This document shows, one piece after another, positions 47,835-57,832 of a DNA stretch of 64,000 nucleotides. The number at the start of each line of letters is the position of its first letter. The stretch's first letter is position 1. The position numbers were made by a program, and so were the translations under genes. The notes under the pieces are model-generated. The model was not told the DNA's origin and did not search any database. It worked only from the letters and a program-made list of their open reading frames with translations. The stretch is from Epithemia pelagica (Eukaryota > Bacillariophyta > Bacillariophyceae > Surirellales > Surirellaceae): NCBI GenBank assembly GCA_946965045.2, contig OX337229.1:3100001-3164000 (forward strand), in the 5' to 3' direction.

Positions 47835-48137
47835 GATGTGTATCGTTTCTTTTGCGTCTCCTTCGCGGCTCGCGGTGTGCACAAGAAAATAAAGAAACGA
47901 AAAACTAGGTAGGTAGGTCTAGTGGAGGCGGACGACGCTTCACATAGCCATGGACTCTATGGACTCCTACTCTCTAGAGCACGAGTAATGGCCACAGAAC
48001 GCTTGTAACTAATGGCAGATTACATGTGACGACAACATGACAAGGGCGACTTGAAGAAATAACGTTGTTTATATAGGAAAGATGTTTCTTGGGTAGACAA
48101 TAAGCATCGAAAATACTGAAACTTCAGGGCTGCCATT
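47835..48137. other. Intergenic region
   Basis: 303 bp; includes CTAGGTAGGTAGG near 47905. No gene seen. Confidence 0.35.
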
Positions 48138-51100
48138 TTACATGATAGTGCACGGATCCTCCCCAAGACAGCGGGCTTCATTAGACGGCAGGGAGCCGGA
48201 AACGTCGTTTTTATCGTTAGAAACCTCAACGTGAGGAAGGATAAGATCCTGTTTCTTGTCTGAAGCTCCCCCGTGGATCAGCTCTACATTCTGAATTTTT
48301 GCTTGCTTCGAGCGGTCAGCTTTCTCCGGCTCGCTACACTTTGGCAATACGGAAACACAGGCCGCATCCCCATGAGATTCGGTGTAGTTGCTGACCTTTT
48401 TGGATGAGAGGAGAAGAGCGGGGCTCTCAGAAGGACCGGAGGACTTTGAGCGAACTTGCTGGTGTTTCTTAGTCTCGCTTGCTTTAAGGATCTCTGTTTC
48501 TATGCCCTCTCCTTGTTCATCTTTGGTGACGCTTTCTGCCATCACATCTGATCCGGTCGACTCAATTTTTCCTGTTTCATCACGTTCCTTTTCTAGCTTT
48601 TTGATCGCTCGCTTCACGAACGATTCCGCCTGGGAAAGCTCAGTCTTCTCGTTCTCTAAGATATATGGGGCCATCAGTTCCCTCGCCTCCCGTAGCTTTT
48701 GTGCCATTCTCCTAGCGTGTCTCGTCATCTCCGCTGCCCTGGATGTCCTCGGCTTTGGAATAGGGGAACCGAGATCTGCATCTTGTTTTTGTGGAACATC
48801 GCGATTAGAGTTCTCCGCGTTTGACGTCAGTTCCGAATCTTGATAGACTCGCCGATGTGACGAGTTCACCTCAGTCAATGTCGCAGATGTAACATCATCG
48901 ACTCGTTGTTTTCTGGATTCATTAACAAATTCCCCGTTAGATCCAGCTTCTTGATCATCTCGTCGCTCTTCCCCGATGTGTCTTGTCAATTGAGCAGAAT
49001 GTTCCTTAGCAGATGGAGTGACAATCCCCTGTTCATCTGTTCCGCTGTCCATTTCTTCTCCAGAAAGCATCTGATTTCTTAGTTCGACGGGGTCTTCACC
49101 GCTTGATTTCATTTGCATAACGGTGTGCGCGTCCGGTACCACGTCGCTATTTCCTTTACTACTGGATGTAGCTGCTTCCCCTTCTGTTGCTGGTGGTTCC
49201 TCATCTTTTTGTTCTTGTAGTGTTGTGTCACTTTTGAAACATTCAGGATTTTCGTTTTTGGTATCGGTACCTTCAAAATGGGTGGGCATGTCGTTTGGCT
49301 CCCTTTTGTTCGTAAGGGGCATACGACCAAGTGGAGAAGTCCGAAACCTCGGTGATTCTTTCTTCGCGACTAACTTACTGAACCGACTGGCTTTTCTGTA
49401 AGTGTCCGCCGGAGATACCATTGGTATGTCAATACTCTCTTTTTGCACTTGTTCGGGTGTTTGCGTCTGAGAGTCAGTAACTGATTGATTTTCAGTTGAT
49501 GGGCTTACTTGTTGCCCATCATCTTGGCAATGGATATCTGTGCTTATCTTCGCCAAGGTTTTCATAGTCTTCTTCATGGGTCCTGTTTGCTTCGTGGGCT
49601 CAGTATGACCGTCGATATTCTCGATGGTCCCCTTTACTACCGCCTCAACTCTCAAACCGTCAGGACTTTGTGCCACGATTAAAGATTCTTCTAGGAGATT
49701 GTGATTGGTTTTTTCTGTCGTGTTTGGTTGAGTGTCTTCTCCATCGTCACCTTTGTCTCGAGCATCCTTCGGAGGATTTACAGACGAGCTTTCCGAGCTA
49801 CTTTCAAGCCATTTCTTAATAATGGCAGTTCTGTTAGATGCATTAGCTGTGCGCTCAAACCGTGAACCTTGAGTAGAAGGTTTCAGGGGAACCACTTTTG
49901 CATCTTCGGGAAGAGTCTCTTCTTCAGAGTTCAACGCGTGTTGAGCTTCATCAACTGCTCTTGTTTCCTCTTTATATGGAGGAGGACTGGTAGAGTCCCT
50001 GGCAACGGTTTCTTTGACAGGCCACGTTTTCTCTTTGGAAGGATGGGCATTGAAGAAAACATGCCCGCCGTTGACCTTGATATCTGAGGGTTTGATGGCG
50101 TAATGCATTTCATCCTGGATTGGCTCTCTGTCCTCTTGAGATGTCAACTGTATATCCTGGTCTACAGCATGAACCGACCCAGATTCTTTGTCGTCGGACT
50201 CAGAGCTTGCTTCGGTCATGTTTGTGGGCGAGGGTGTTCTAATCGAGTCACTTTCTGCCATATCTTCTACTCCTTTTGCTTCCAACTCTTCGTCCTTTGG
50301 AGAAACATCAGAAAGTTGCTCTAGTGGGCCAGCTTCCGGTGAAACAGTCTTTTTCTCATTGCGATCCGTCATCACAACCTGCTGCGGCGACTTGTCCTTG
50401 CATTCTGTCTGTGTGTCCGATACTTCAACGACATCAGATGGATAGTCCTCCTCACTCCGAACATCGTCTTTACCCTCGTTATCGTAGGTGTATTTTTCTG
50501 TCTCTGGTCCATCGGTTTCGTCGGATAGTACTGTCTCCGGCCCATCGGTTTCGTCGGATAGTCCAATATTGCTATTTTCAACGTTGTTTTCCTCACAGTT
50601 TGCAGCTGTTGTGCCGTCTTCGACCTCTTCAGATGCTTGTGAAGAGTCCGCTTTAGTAGTGGATGAATGCACTATTTCCTTGGTCTCGAGAGCTGATTCC
50701 TCCTTTGTAGATTCTTCTTCGTTAGATGACTCCAACAATGATTTTGAATCATCACTAGAGAGGTTGTTCTTATCGAGTGAGACCCCTGTTTCTTTTTTAG
50801 AGGTCTCATTGACATGGTCATTCTCATCGCTTTTCTCTTCTTCTTGCCGCATGTTGTCGATGAGATCTCGAGATTCGTCGGCCAATTCAGAAGCAGAAGG
50901 TGTCTGCTCCGACAGTACTTGTGTATTGTCAGTATGATTTGCTTGGGTTGCAGGAGTTTGTTCTGTGAGGTTTGACAAGGAATTGACTTGCATCATGTCG
51001 TCTTTGCTGTAGTCCAGCTGTTTCACAATTTGAGGAGGAGCTGCAACTTTAGGTGCGAGATCCACAGTGTCGACAAGTTCTGAGATGCTGTTGTCACTTC

Positions 51101-51566
51101 CCTGTTCCACCTTCGGAGAAGGAAACTCTGGAGCACGAGACACACGGTCCTGGCATCTATGAGAGGGACTATCATGAACACTGGGCGAGTTGGCACTTTT
51201 AGCGGAATACAAGCCAGGTGAATATGCTGGAGAGGAAGGTGTACTAGATGGTTTCTTTCTCCATGCAGGACTCTTCTTTGTCCCAGACTTTGCTCCCCAC
51301 ATATCTCTCAAGTTATTGAAGCTTGGACTTGGTGGTGCCCGTTCTTCGGAATCCTCGCGGTCCTCATTGCTGGCGACAAAAGGTTTGCGTTTCGTCGGTG
51401 ACCCGAACTTTGGCGGGGGAGATGGTGAACCGAATCTTGGAGGCTGCGATGCCGTGGTGCGATTATGTTGTTTCTTGAATGCATTTTCAAAGAATGCTGT
51501 CTTCGCTTTGATCGGGCTGGGAGCACCGGGACCCGGGCTCATTGACTCTTCTGCCGTCAAGCCCAT
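48138..51566 (-). CDS. Large acidic low-complexity protein with C-terminal coiled coil
   Basis: 1,142 residues, one exon, family not recognised. The N-terminus has Pro-rich repeats (PPRFGSPSPPPKFGSPTKRK) and KTAFFENAFKKQ. A very long Glu/Ser/Asp/Thr-rich disordered region follows, with an exact duplication of LSDETDGPET (DNA near 50508-50565). Near the C-terminus (about 935-1000) is a charged helix, AAEMTRHARRMAQKLREARE and ETELSQAESFVKRAIKKLEK-like, probably a coiled coil. Many short S/T-P sites suggest phosphorylation. A scaffold or cytoskeletal role would be a guess. Confidence 0.65.
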   Translation of the reverse strand: MGLTAEESMSPGPGAPSPIKAKTAFFENAFKKQHNRTTASQPPRFGSPSPPPKFGSPTKRKPFVASNEDREDSEERAPPSPSFNNLRDMWGAKSGTKKSPAWRKKPSSTPSSPAYSPGLYSAKSANSPSVHDSPSHRCQDRVSRAPEFPSPKVEQGSDNSISELVDTVDLAPKVAAPPQIVKQLDYSKDDMMQVNSLSNLTEQTPATQANHTDNTQVLSEQTPSASELADESRDLIDNMRQEEEKSDENDHVNETSKKETGVSLDKNNLSSDDSKSLLESSNEEESTKEESALETKEIVHSSTTKADSSQASEEVEDGTTAANCEENNVENSNIGLSDETDGPETVLSDETDGPETEKYTYDNEGKDDVRSEEDYPSDVVEVSDTQTECKDKSPQQVVMTDRNEKKTVSPEAGPLEQLSDVSPKDEELEAKGVEDMAESDSIRTPSPTNMTEASSESDDKESGSVHAVDQDIQLTSQEDREPIQDEMHYAIKPSDIKVNGGHVFFNAHPSKEKTWPVKETVARDSTSPPPYKEETRAVDEAQHALNSEEETLPEDAKVVPLKPSTQGSRFERTANASNRTAIIKKWLESSSESSSVNPPKDARDKGDDGEDTQPNTTEKTNHNLLEESLIVAQSPDGLRVEAVVKGTIENIDGHTEPTKQTGPMKKTMKTLAKISTDIHCQDDGQQVSPSTENQSVTDSQTQTPEQVQKESIDIPMVSPADTYRKASRFSKLVAKKESPRFRTSPLGRMPLTNKREPNDMPTHFEGTDTKNENPECFKSDTTLQEQKDEEPPATEGEAATSSSKGNSDVVPDAHTVMQMKSSGEDPVELRNQMLSGEEMDSGTDEQGIVTPSAKEHSAQLTRHIGEERRDDQEAGSNGEFVNESRKQRVDDVTSATLTEVNSSHRRVYQDSELTSNAENSNRDVPQKQDADLGSPIPKPRTSRAAEMTRHARRMAQKLREARELMAPYILENEKTELSQAESFVKRAIKKLEKERDETGKIESTGSDVMAESVTKDEQGEGIETEILKASETKKHQQVRSKSSGPSESPALLLSSKKVSNYTESHGDAACVSVLPKCSEPEKADRSKQAKIQNVELIHGGASDKKQDLILPHVEVSNDKNDVSGSLPSNEARCLGEDPCTIM

Positions 51567-51980
51567 TTCGATCGGTTGTTGCGAGTATCGATCTCTCTAA
51601 TGACAAAATCGGGCGATACGGAAATCAAAATGTGTCACGCAAGCGAAAAGAGCGCACCCGACGAGCGACAAGCATGATTGATCACTCGCCATCGGTACCT
51701 AAACAGGACTTTCTATTACATTGTTATATGAGGAGGAACGTTAACGTCGCTAACTTTACAGCGGTTATAATACTAAATACTTGTGGAGTATGAGCATGCG
51801 CGCTCCTTCTTTCATAAGTTACTCATAAGCTCCACATGTGCTGCGATACTACTTTTGGTCTTTATCGTGACAAAAGAGCGCACGGCGATCGACTCCGATT
51901 GACATGAGGGCTACTCTCACACTTTTCCCACTCCGTCTTTTAACCGATATGTGGCCCATTATCCGTCAGTTTGTTTTAAC
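51567..51980. other. Intergenic region between divergent genes
   Basis: 414 bp holding the promoters of the acidic-protein gene and the ketoacyl synthase gene. An ATG at 51949, out of frame with the synthase, could be an upstream start. Confidence 0.35.
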
Positions 51981-53309
51981 ATGGTTGAGCTACGGCGGGT
52001 AGTGGTCACTGGTCTAGGGGCAGTCAACCCTCTAGGCTGCACTGTGGCAGATTCATGGCAAGCACTCCTTCACAAAAAATCTGGACTTTGTAGTTTGAAG
52101 GAAGCACTTGAAAATCAAAACCTTTCGGAAGAATCCATAGAACATGAATTGAAATTATCGAGTGATCTACCGTGCCAAGTTGCCGCTGCAGTGCGCGGAT
52201 CAATGCAGAAAAGAGAAAATCGTACATCACGCAATGTTGAGTTTGCCTTGTTGGCTGGACATGAGGCCATGTGTCATTCCGGGCTACATGAATGGCTGCC
52301 TTCCCAGCGTGAGGAATGTAACCGAAAACATGAGATAGACAGAAGAATTGGTGTTTCAATGGGATGTGGAATGACCAGTCTTCGAGATATTTCCAACTCG
52401 TATTACACATTAATGAACGCAGGCTACAGGAAAATTAGCCCTCACTTTGTTCCCAAATCTTTGACAAATGCGGCGTCAGGTCGTTTGTCGATTGAGTACG
52501 GGCTGCAAGGTCCAAACTGTACAGCTTCTACTGCATGTGCTGCTGGAAGCCATGCTATTGGAGACGCTTTTCGACTCATCCAACAGAACGCGGCAGATGT
52601 TATGCTCGCAGGGGGATCCGAAGCCTGCATTGAGCCCGTAGGTATTGCCGGTTTTTGTAGACTTCGCGCTCTGTCCACAGCTTACAATGACGATCCAGTG
52701 AAAGCAAGCCGTCCTTTTGACGCACAAAGAGACGGATTCGTCATGGGGGAAGGAGCAGCTGTCTTGGTATTAGAAGAGATGGAACATGCAAAGGCTCGCG
52801 GTGCTCCGCTCTTGGCTGAAGTAACAGGGTATGGATTGGCCGGCGATGGGCATCATATAACGGCTCCAGATCCATATGGCAAGGGGGCAGAATACGCCAT
52901 GAGAATGGCTTTGGGGTTTGACGAAACAATGGGTGCCCGCGTGGACTACGTGAACGCTCATGCCACCTCGACACCAGTGGGAGACGAGATCGAGGCGAAT
53001 GTTATTGATCGAGTGCTGTACGAAACAACAAAGAGAGAAACCGGGACTCATGCATTTGTAAGCAGCACCAAAGGATCAACTGGCCACTTATTGGGTGCTG
53101 CGGGTGCAATTGAATCTATCTTCGCGATTCAAGCAATCGTGGATCAAAAGATACCACCTACTCTTAATCTTGAAACTATTCAGGAAAAGACTCGCTTTCA
53201 ACACGTTGAGTCCACACTGACGAATCAAGAGGTAAATGTTGCGATGAACAATAGTTTTGGCTTTGGTGGAACCAACGCCTCGTTGGTCTTTGAGCGAATA
53301 CATGAATAG
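51981..53309 (+). CDS. Beta-ketoacyl-ACP synthase II (KAS II/FabF type)
   Basis: This condenses malonyl-ACP with acyl-ACP in type II fatty-acid synthesis. The 442-residue protein has the Cys-His-His triad of the FabF class: Cys186 in TASTACAAGSHAIGDA, His327 in VNAHATSTPVGDE and His369 in STKGSTGHLLGAAG. Other marks are RRVVVTGLGAVNPLG at the start, RPFDAQRDGFVMGEGA and a final NSFGFGGTNASLVF. The frame is open from a GTG at 51951; the ATG at 51981 (MVELRRVVVTGLG) leaves almost no leader. That suits a mitochondrial or cytosolic enzyme better than the plastid one, although an unseen 5' exon could add targeting. Its stop lies 6 bp from that of the next gene. Confidence 0.94.
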   Translation: MVELRRVVVTGLGAVNPLGCTVADSWQALLHKKSGLCSLKEALENQNLSEESIEHELKLSSDLPCQVAAAVRGSMQKRENRTSRNVEFALLAGHEAMCHSGLHEWLPSQREECNRKHEIDRRIGVSMGCGMTSLRDISNSYYTLMNAGYRKISPHFVPKSLTNAASGRLSIEYGLQGPNCTASTACAAGSHAIGDAFRLIQQNAADVMLAGGSEACIEPVGIAGFCRLRALSTAYNDDPVKASRPFDAQRDGFVMGEGAAVLVLEEMEHAKARGAPLLAEVTGYGLAGDGHHITAPDPYGKGAEYAMRMALGFDETMGARVDYVNAHATSTPVGDEIEANVIDRVLYETTKRETGTHAFVSSTKGSTGHLLGAAGAIESIFAIQAIVDQKIPPTLNLETIQEKTRFQHVESTLTNQEVNVAMNNSFGFGGTNASLVFERIHE

Positions 53310-53315
53310 TTCTCT

Positions 53316-54794
53316 CTAGCTCTTTGCATGCCTTTTCCTCTTGGTAAATGCTCTACTCAAAACTTTTGAAACCGAGAGCTTGAGTTCTTTCCGCTTGTTT
53401 GTCGGAGAGTTCTCTGAATCCTTTTCGTTATGCGTATTTTTCTCTATGGGGTTTCCATCTTGTTTGAGTGCCTTTTGAGCTCCGGACTCGTTTTCAAATG
53501 TCAAAATAGCCTGTCCTTTGCATCGACGAGAATCATCGAAAGTGATTAGTTTGCAAGAGAGAATTTTGCCACATGAGCCTGTAAACAACTTGGCCACGTC
53601 CTCCTTCGTCACGTCAAACGGCAAACCGGAAACAAAAATCTTTCGTGAGTCTGGGTTTGTGACACCTTTATCATTCTGTTTCTTCGATACGGCGTTGCTC
53701 CCGCGCCTTGTTATCTTAGAAGGACAGTCGTAGATCCAATGTGGCGGTCGATGTTTGTTTTGACAAGCTTGACAAATATAGTCAGCCGGAACGGGTTTGC
53801 TACGCTTTCTCTTCTTAGGAGATGGACCCTCTCGTTCTGTAGATGTTTCTTCTTCCTTGTTTTTGCTGGGAGACGGAAAACCTTCAAAAGTGTCAGAATT
53901 TGTGTTGTCTTGGCCAGACTCAGGAAACGTTTTATTGGTATCGTCAAGATCGACATCGTCTTGTTCCTCTTCTCCCTGATCTTCCTCGTTCTCTTCATCT
54001 GTTTCTTCGTTACTTGGTTGGTTGTTTCCCTCGGGTTTCTTCTGATAAAGGATGCCCGCCAATTCATCTTCTTCTTCTCGGCGCATCTTTGCTTCCTCTC
54101 GTAGACGTTCTTGTTTTTCCTCTTCTGTTTCAATGGGATCCAGGCCTCGCGCCACGCGTTTTCGCATACGCCGGATCTGCAACTTTGTAAATGATATCCC
54201 ATGCTCGTCAACTTTTGGAACCAAATCCAGTAGGCGCTTTCGTTCCTCTCGGCGTGCCTTGCGCACTTCTTTTGCATTGTTTTGTGTTGTTGAAGTCGTC
54301 GTAGGAACGTCTTGTGTTGCGTCTGTCGTCTCTTTCCTAGTGTCGTCTTCGTTGTCCTCTTTATTGATGCCCCTCTTTTCATCTATCTCTTCCATCGAGG
54401 TCATGTTTGTCGTACTATCGTCAAGTTCTAGGATTTCCCCGCTCGTGGTATTTTCAGTGGAATTGGATTCACCCTTATCTTTCTTCATTTTCTTTTCTTT
54501 CTTTTTCGATTTCTTCTTCATCTTTTTCTCTTTGGATGGATGATTGTTGATCTTTTCCTTTCTCTCAGAGAGGTCCTCTCCCTGTTCGTCTTCAGTATTG
54601 GAGTACTCTTTCTCCTCTACAAGAAGGCTTATTGGGGCCTCATTTATTGGGGCCTCATTCGGCGTATCATCACCTATGGTCGCGCTGTCGCTATCATCGA
54701 CGTATGTCTTCTTCTTCTTTTTCTTGGGCTTTACATCCTCCGTTTGCTTCTCTTCTCCTTTGGATCTTTTCTTCTTTGATTTCTTTTCTGACAT
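53316..54794 (-). CDS. Nucleolar-type RNA-binding protein: zinc knuckle plus RRM
   Basis: 492 residues from the ATG at 54794 (a longer frame starts at TTG). The N-terminal half is Lys/Glu-rich with SKKKRSKG and KPKKKKKKTY nuclear/nucleolar signals. The middle is ISFTKLQIRRMRKRVARGLDP with a charged helix. Then comes a small zinc-knuckle-like segment YICQACQNKHRPPHWIYDCPS (C-x2-C, His, C). It is followed by an RRM with RNP2 IFVSGLPF, DVTKEDVAKLF and RNP1 CKGQAILTF. The tail is basic (FTKRKRHAKS). A role in ribosome biogenesis is inferred, and the neighbouring RRP1 gene, head to head, fits. Confidence 0.8.
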   Translation of the reverse strand: MSEKKSKKKRSKGEEKQTEDVKPKKKKKKTYVDDSDSATIGDDTPNEAPINEAPISLLVEEKEYSNTEDEQGEDLSERKEKINNHPSKEKKMKKKSKKKEKKMKKDKGESNSTENTTSGEILELDDSTTNMTSMEEIDEKRGINKEDNEDDTRKETTDATQDVPTTTSTTQNNAKEVRKARREERKRLLDLVPKVDEHGISFTKLQIRRMRKRVARGLDPIETEEEKQERLREEAKMRREEEDELAGILYQKKPEGNNQPSNEETDEENEEDQGEEEQDDVDLDDTNKTFPESGQDNTNSDTFEGFPSPSKNKEEETSTEREGPSPKKRKRSKPVPADYICQACQNKHRPPHWIYDCPSKITRRGSNAVSKKQNDKGVTNPDSRKIFVSGLPFDVTKEDVAKLFTGSCGKILSCKLITFDDSRRCKGQAILTFENESGAQKALKQDGNPIEKNTHNEKDSENSPTNKRKELKLSVSKVLSRAFTKRKRHAKS

Positions 54795-55026
54795 CCTTGG
54801 TGTGTTCCGTTGTGCCGCTAACGACGTCGTAAGGTTAATCCGAGACAAGATTTAGATGAGAAAAAGGGTTGGTTGACAACAGTGGACCATCCGACGACGG
54901 CAAGACCGTCATGAACCTCCACTAACCACACAACCACGAGAAAGCAAAAATTTTTCTCATTCAAATCGAGTGAATGTAACCAAAGCTATTCCTTCTTGGT
55001 GAAGCAGACGGCGGCGAGGGGACTCG
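54795..55026. promoter_or_regulatory. Putative bidirectional promoter, RRM protein / RRP1
   Basis: 232 bp between divergent ATGs of two probably nucleolar proteins; co-regulation is plausible. No element recognised. Confidence 0.45.
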
Positions 55027-57684
55027 ATGAAAACTAAGAAAAAGAATTCGTTCCGGAGTCATGTGGAAAACGAAACAGGAAGCGACAAAAAGGAGAAGCC
55101 ATTGTCGGTAGAGGAATCTGCTGTGATGGGGGATCAGGACGACGACGACGAACAACAACCACGCTTGAAACTACCATTCAAAGCAACTCCGAAAGAACCA
55201 GAAAGCACCAGCACTACCCCTCCTGCCACAACAACATTGTCAAAGCGTCAGAGACGAAAGCAAGTAAACAACAAGAATTTGTGGCCGCAACAACCCCGCA
55301 TCTCGTCTTCGGAGGCACGAGCCAAGGCGTACTTGCGTGTGTCGGGGTTGACGCAAGCTCCCAAAGATCACATTCCGCCACAAGACGATTTGCACAGTCC
55401 AGAAGTTCGTTTTTGTCGTTTCTTGGGCAGCCCCGATCAACGAGTTCGCCATCAAGCCGTCCTGAAACTACAGGCCTATCTCAAGGCACGGTGTGACATT
55501 TCCGACGACACGGTCGGTATTTCCGAACTCGATCTCCTGCGACTATGGAAGGGGCTGTGGCACACTCTCTATATGGCTGATAAAGCTCCGGTGCAAGAAG
55601 AGTTGAGTGAAAAATTGGCCTCTTTGATCTGGTGTGTTGCCGGTACAGAGGAAGAGGATGAGTATGCAGGACAAGCATACATGAACTTGTTTGGAGACTT
55701 GATGGATGATGATGATGATGATGATAGCGACGACGTCGAAGACGAGGATGACATTGAAGAAGGAATGAACGATGAAATTGAAGAAGACCCTGATGAAGAT
55801 CTAGAGGGTGGTAGTGGAAGCGAGGAAGATGATGAAGATGTCGTAATACAACGTGTTTTTCGTAGATTCGATGATGGTAGTGAACAAGACATGATGAACG
55901 ACGACAGTGAAGAGGACGAGGACCAAGAAGAACGCGCCATTATCGAAGACGGATCATCAGCAGACGAAGATGACACACCCACCGAGTCCGAAATGCACCA
56001 TTGTCGGGGTGCACATCTGGCTTCTTTATTTTTGAGAACGTTTCTTGTGACTGTTCGCCGTGAATGGGGGAAAATGGACAAGTATCGCGTGGACAAGATT
56101 TACATGTTGGTTCGCTGCATCATGCATCAAGTTTACAAGTACATGAGTTTACGACACTGGAATCTAGGTATCATCGCTCTCTTCAACGACGCAATCAATG
56201 ACGAGGCATTGTCCAAGACGCCGAACGGACTACGCTATCATCTCATTGACTTAACACTGGAAGAATTGGCAGCAGTCCAGTCAAAAGCGCCCATGCCTCT
56301 GACAGAGGCGACCTTCATAGATTGCTTGGATCCCTATATTGCCTTGGCACAGTGGGGGATGGGCGACGACAGCGTCCAAAAACGAGCTTTGGAGAATATT
56401 CTGGAGAAGTTTCTCCTCAAATATAGCATTGTCAGCGACGTCGCGGCGAGCAAAAATGATGATGACGAAAACAAAGAAGCAAAAAGCTTAGTCATGGACC
56501 AAGTCCACGTCGGAACTGTCGCTGAGTTTATTTTTTCAATTGCCAGTGACCCTGAAACTCCGGATTCCTACCGCAAGTCTTTGTATGACCTTCATAAAGC
56601 TTACATGCGACGGCTGAAATCGGTTGGGCGGGACGTTGATCTACAATCGTCCTTGCAAATGGCTGATGACGAATATGACGAATACGACGAACATGATACG
56701 GCTATGGAAGAAGATTTGGATCAAGAAGCCCCTGATCATGAGCAAGCGGAGAGCATTCAGAAGCTCAGAAAGTTTGACAAGCAATCTGGTGACAGAGAGA
56801 ATACTGAAACCAACAAAGGAGATGGACATGCAACAAATGAAGCCAGCGATGACAACATCACTCCTGACAATACGACATGCAAACGACAGCTATTCGAATC
56901 GCGTTCAGATGTAGATGAAGGAAAAACAGCAGAGCAAAGGAAACGGGCAAAAAAGAAGAAAAAGAAAAAGAACAATGGCGAAGAGGTATCAACAGGTCCT
57001 GATCGTAAGAATGAAAATTCCACGGGCTCAACGGATGATGGAGGAAATGAGAACGGCAAAGGTTTACCCAGAACTATGGACCAGAATACACCAAAATCGA
57101 ACTTGGCGGACGCAGACGAGGGATCCGATTCTGTCCAAGCATCTGACACTGGTAATGAGAGAAATCTCGAAAAGAAGAAAAAGAAAAAGAAGAAACGCTC
57201 CTCGACTGAGAGTGACATACCAGAGGGCGAAAGGTCTGATCCGAAAGATCCGAAGGGCGTTGCGGAAATGGGGAAGCAAAAAAAGTCAAAGTCTGAGTCT
57301 TCGAAGAGCAGTGCGTCCCTTGCGAATGGCGATGAAGAAGAACTTGTAATATCGGTCAAGGAGCAAAAGAAAGCAATATCTGCCATGAATGCGGCAAAAA
57401 GTAAAGCAAACGGCTCAAACGACGCCCATCCAAAGGACAACAAAACCGGAAAGCGTACACACGAAGAACAGTCACCCGAATCCTCGAAACGCGTCAAGTT
57501 TGGATCTGTCAACTTCGCCAGATCATGGAAGGCGTCGATGAAAGCTTTGCGTTCATCCAATCCTTCAACTCCGCCTGCCGCTCCTGACCAAAGTATTCTT
57601 CTGAACAAGTCCAGCACAAGCCGTTTGAAGAGTACGGCTTCAACGGGCAAGCAACGCCGCAAGAGAGCCAAGGACTACTTCTAG
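55027..57684 (+). CDS. RRP1: Ribosomal RNA processing protein 1 (RRP1/NOP52)
   Basis: A nucleolar factor for 27S pre-rRNA processing in 60S subunit assembly. In the 885-residue protein the NOP52 domain is split: FCRFLGSPDQRVRHQAVLKL, then LDLLRLWKGLWHTLYMADK and SLIWCV, then a very acidic insertion of about 100 residues (DDDDDDDSDD runs), then HLASLFLRTFLVTVRREW, YRVDKIYMLVRCIMHQVY and HWNLGIIALFNDAIND. Human RRP1 has KfYmLvR and W here too. The C-terminal 330 residues are Lys/Glu-rich with repeated KKKKKKK blocks and RVKFGSVNFARSWKASMKAL, a conserved-looking tail motif. No intron is needed. Tail to tail with the first SAMHD1-like gene. Confidence 0.9.
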   Translation: MKTKKKNSFRSHVENETGSDKKEKPLSVEESAVMGDQDDDDEQQPRLKLPFKATPKEPESTSTTPPATTTLSKRQRRKQVNNKNLWPQQPRISSSEARAKAYLRVSGLTQAPKDHIPPQDDLHSPEVRFCRFLGSPDQRVRHQAVLKLQAYLKARCDISDDTVGISELDLLRLWKGLWHTLYMADKAPVQEELSEKLASLIWCVAGTEEEDEYAGQAYMNLFGDLMDDDDDDDSDDVEDEDDIEEGMNDEIEEDPDEDLEGGSGSEEDDEDVVIQRVFRRFDDGSEQDMMNDDSEEDEDQEERAIIEDGSSADEDDTPTESEMHHCRGAHLASLFLRTFLVTVRREWGKMDKYRVDKIYMLVRCIMHQVYKYMSLRHWNLGIIALFNDAINDEALSKTPNGLRYHLIDLTLEELAAVQSKAPMPLTEATFIDCLDPYIALAQWGMGDDSVQKRALENILEKFLLKYSIVSDVAASKNDDDENKEAKSLVMDQVHVGTVAEFIFSIASDPETPDSYRKSLYDLHKAYMRRLKSVGRDVDLQSSLQMADDEYDEYDEHDTAMEEDLDQEAPDHEQAESIQKLRKFDKQSGDRENTETNKGDGHATNEASDDNITPDNTTCKRQLFESRSDVDEGKTAEQRKRAKKKKKKKNNGEEVSTGPDRKNENSTGSTDDGGNENGKGLPRTMDQNTPKSNLADADEGSDSVQASDTGNERNLEKKKKKKKKRSSTESDIPEGERSDPKDPKGVAEMGKQKKSKSESSKSSASLANGDEEELVISVKEQKKAISAMNAAKSKANGSNDAHPKDNKTGKRTHEEQSPESSKRVKFGSVNFARSWKASMKALRSSNPSTPPAAPDQSILLNKSSTSRLKSTASTGKQRRKRAKDYF

Positions 57685-57832
57685 TAGGTAGAAACGCTGT
57701 GATTTGAGTGAAACATGCAATGACTTATATCTTATTACATGTAGGGTGTGTAATGTGAACACTGACGATGGAGGCGTCGAAAATCCAATTTTCGCGCTCA
57801 GTTCGCCATGAATGAAACTGGTAAGAAGCCAT

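Noticed and set aside
56757-57671. Minus-strand 304-codon Phe/Ser-rich frame
   Set aside because: The complement of the Lys/Glu-rich tail of RRP1; Phe runs are the reverse of AAG/GAA codons.
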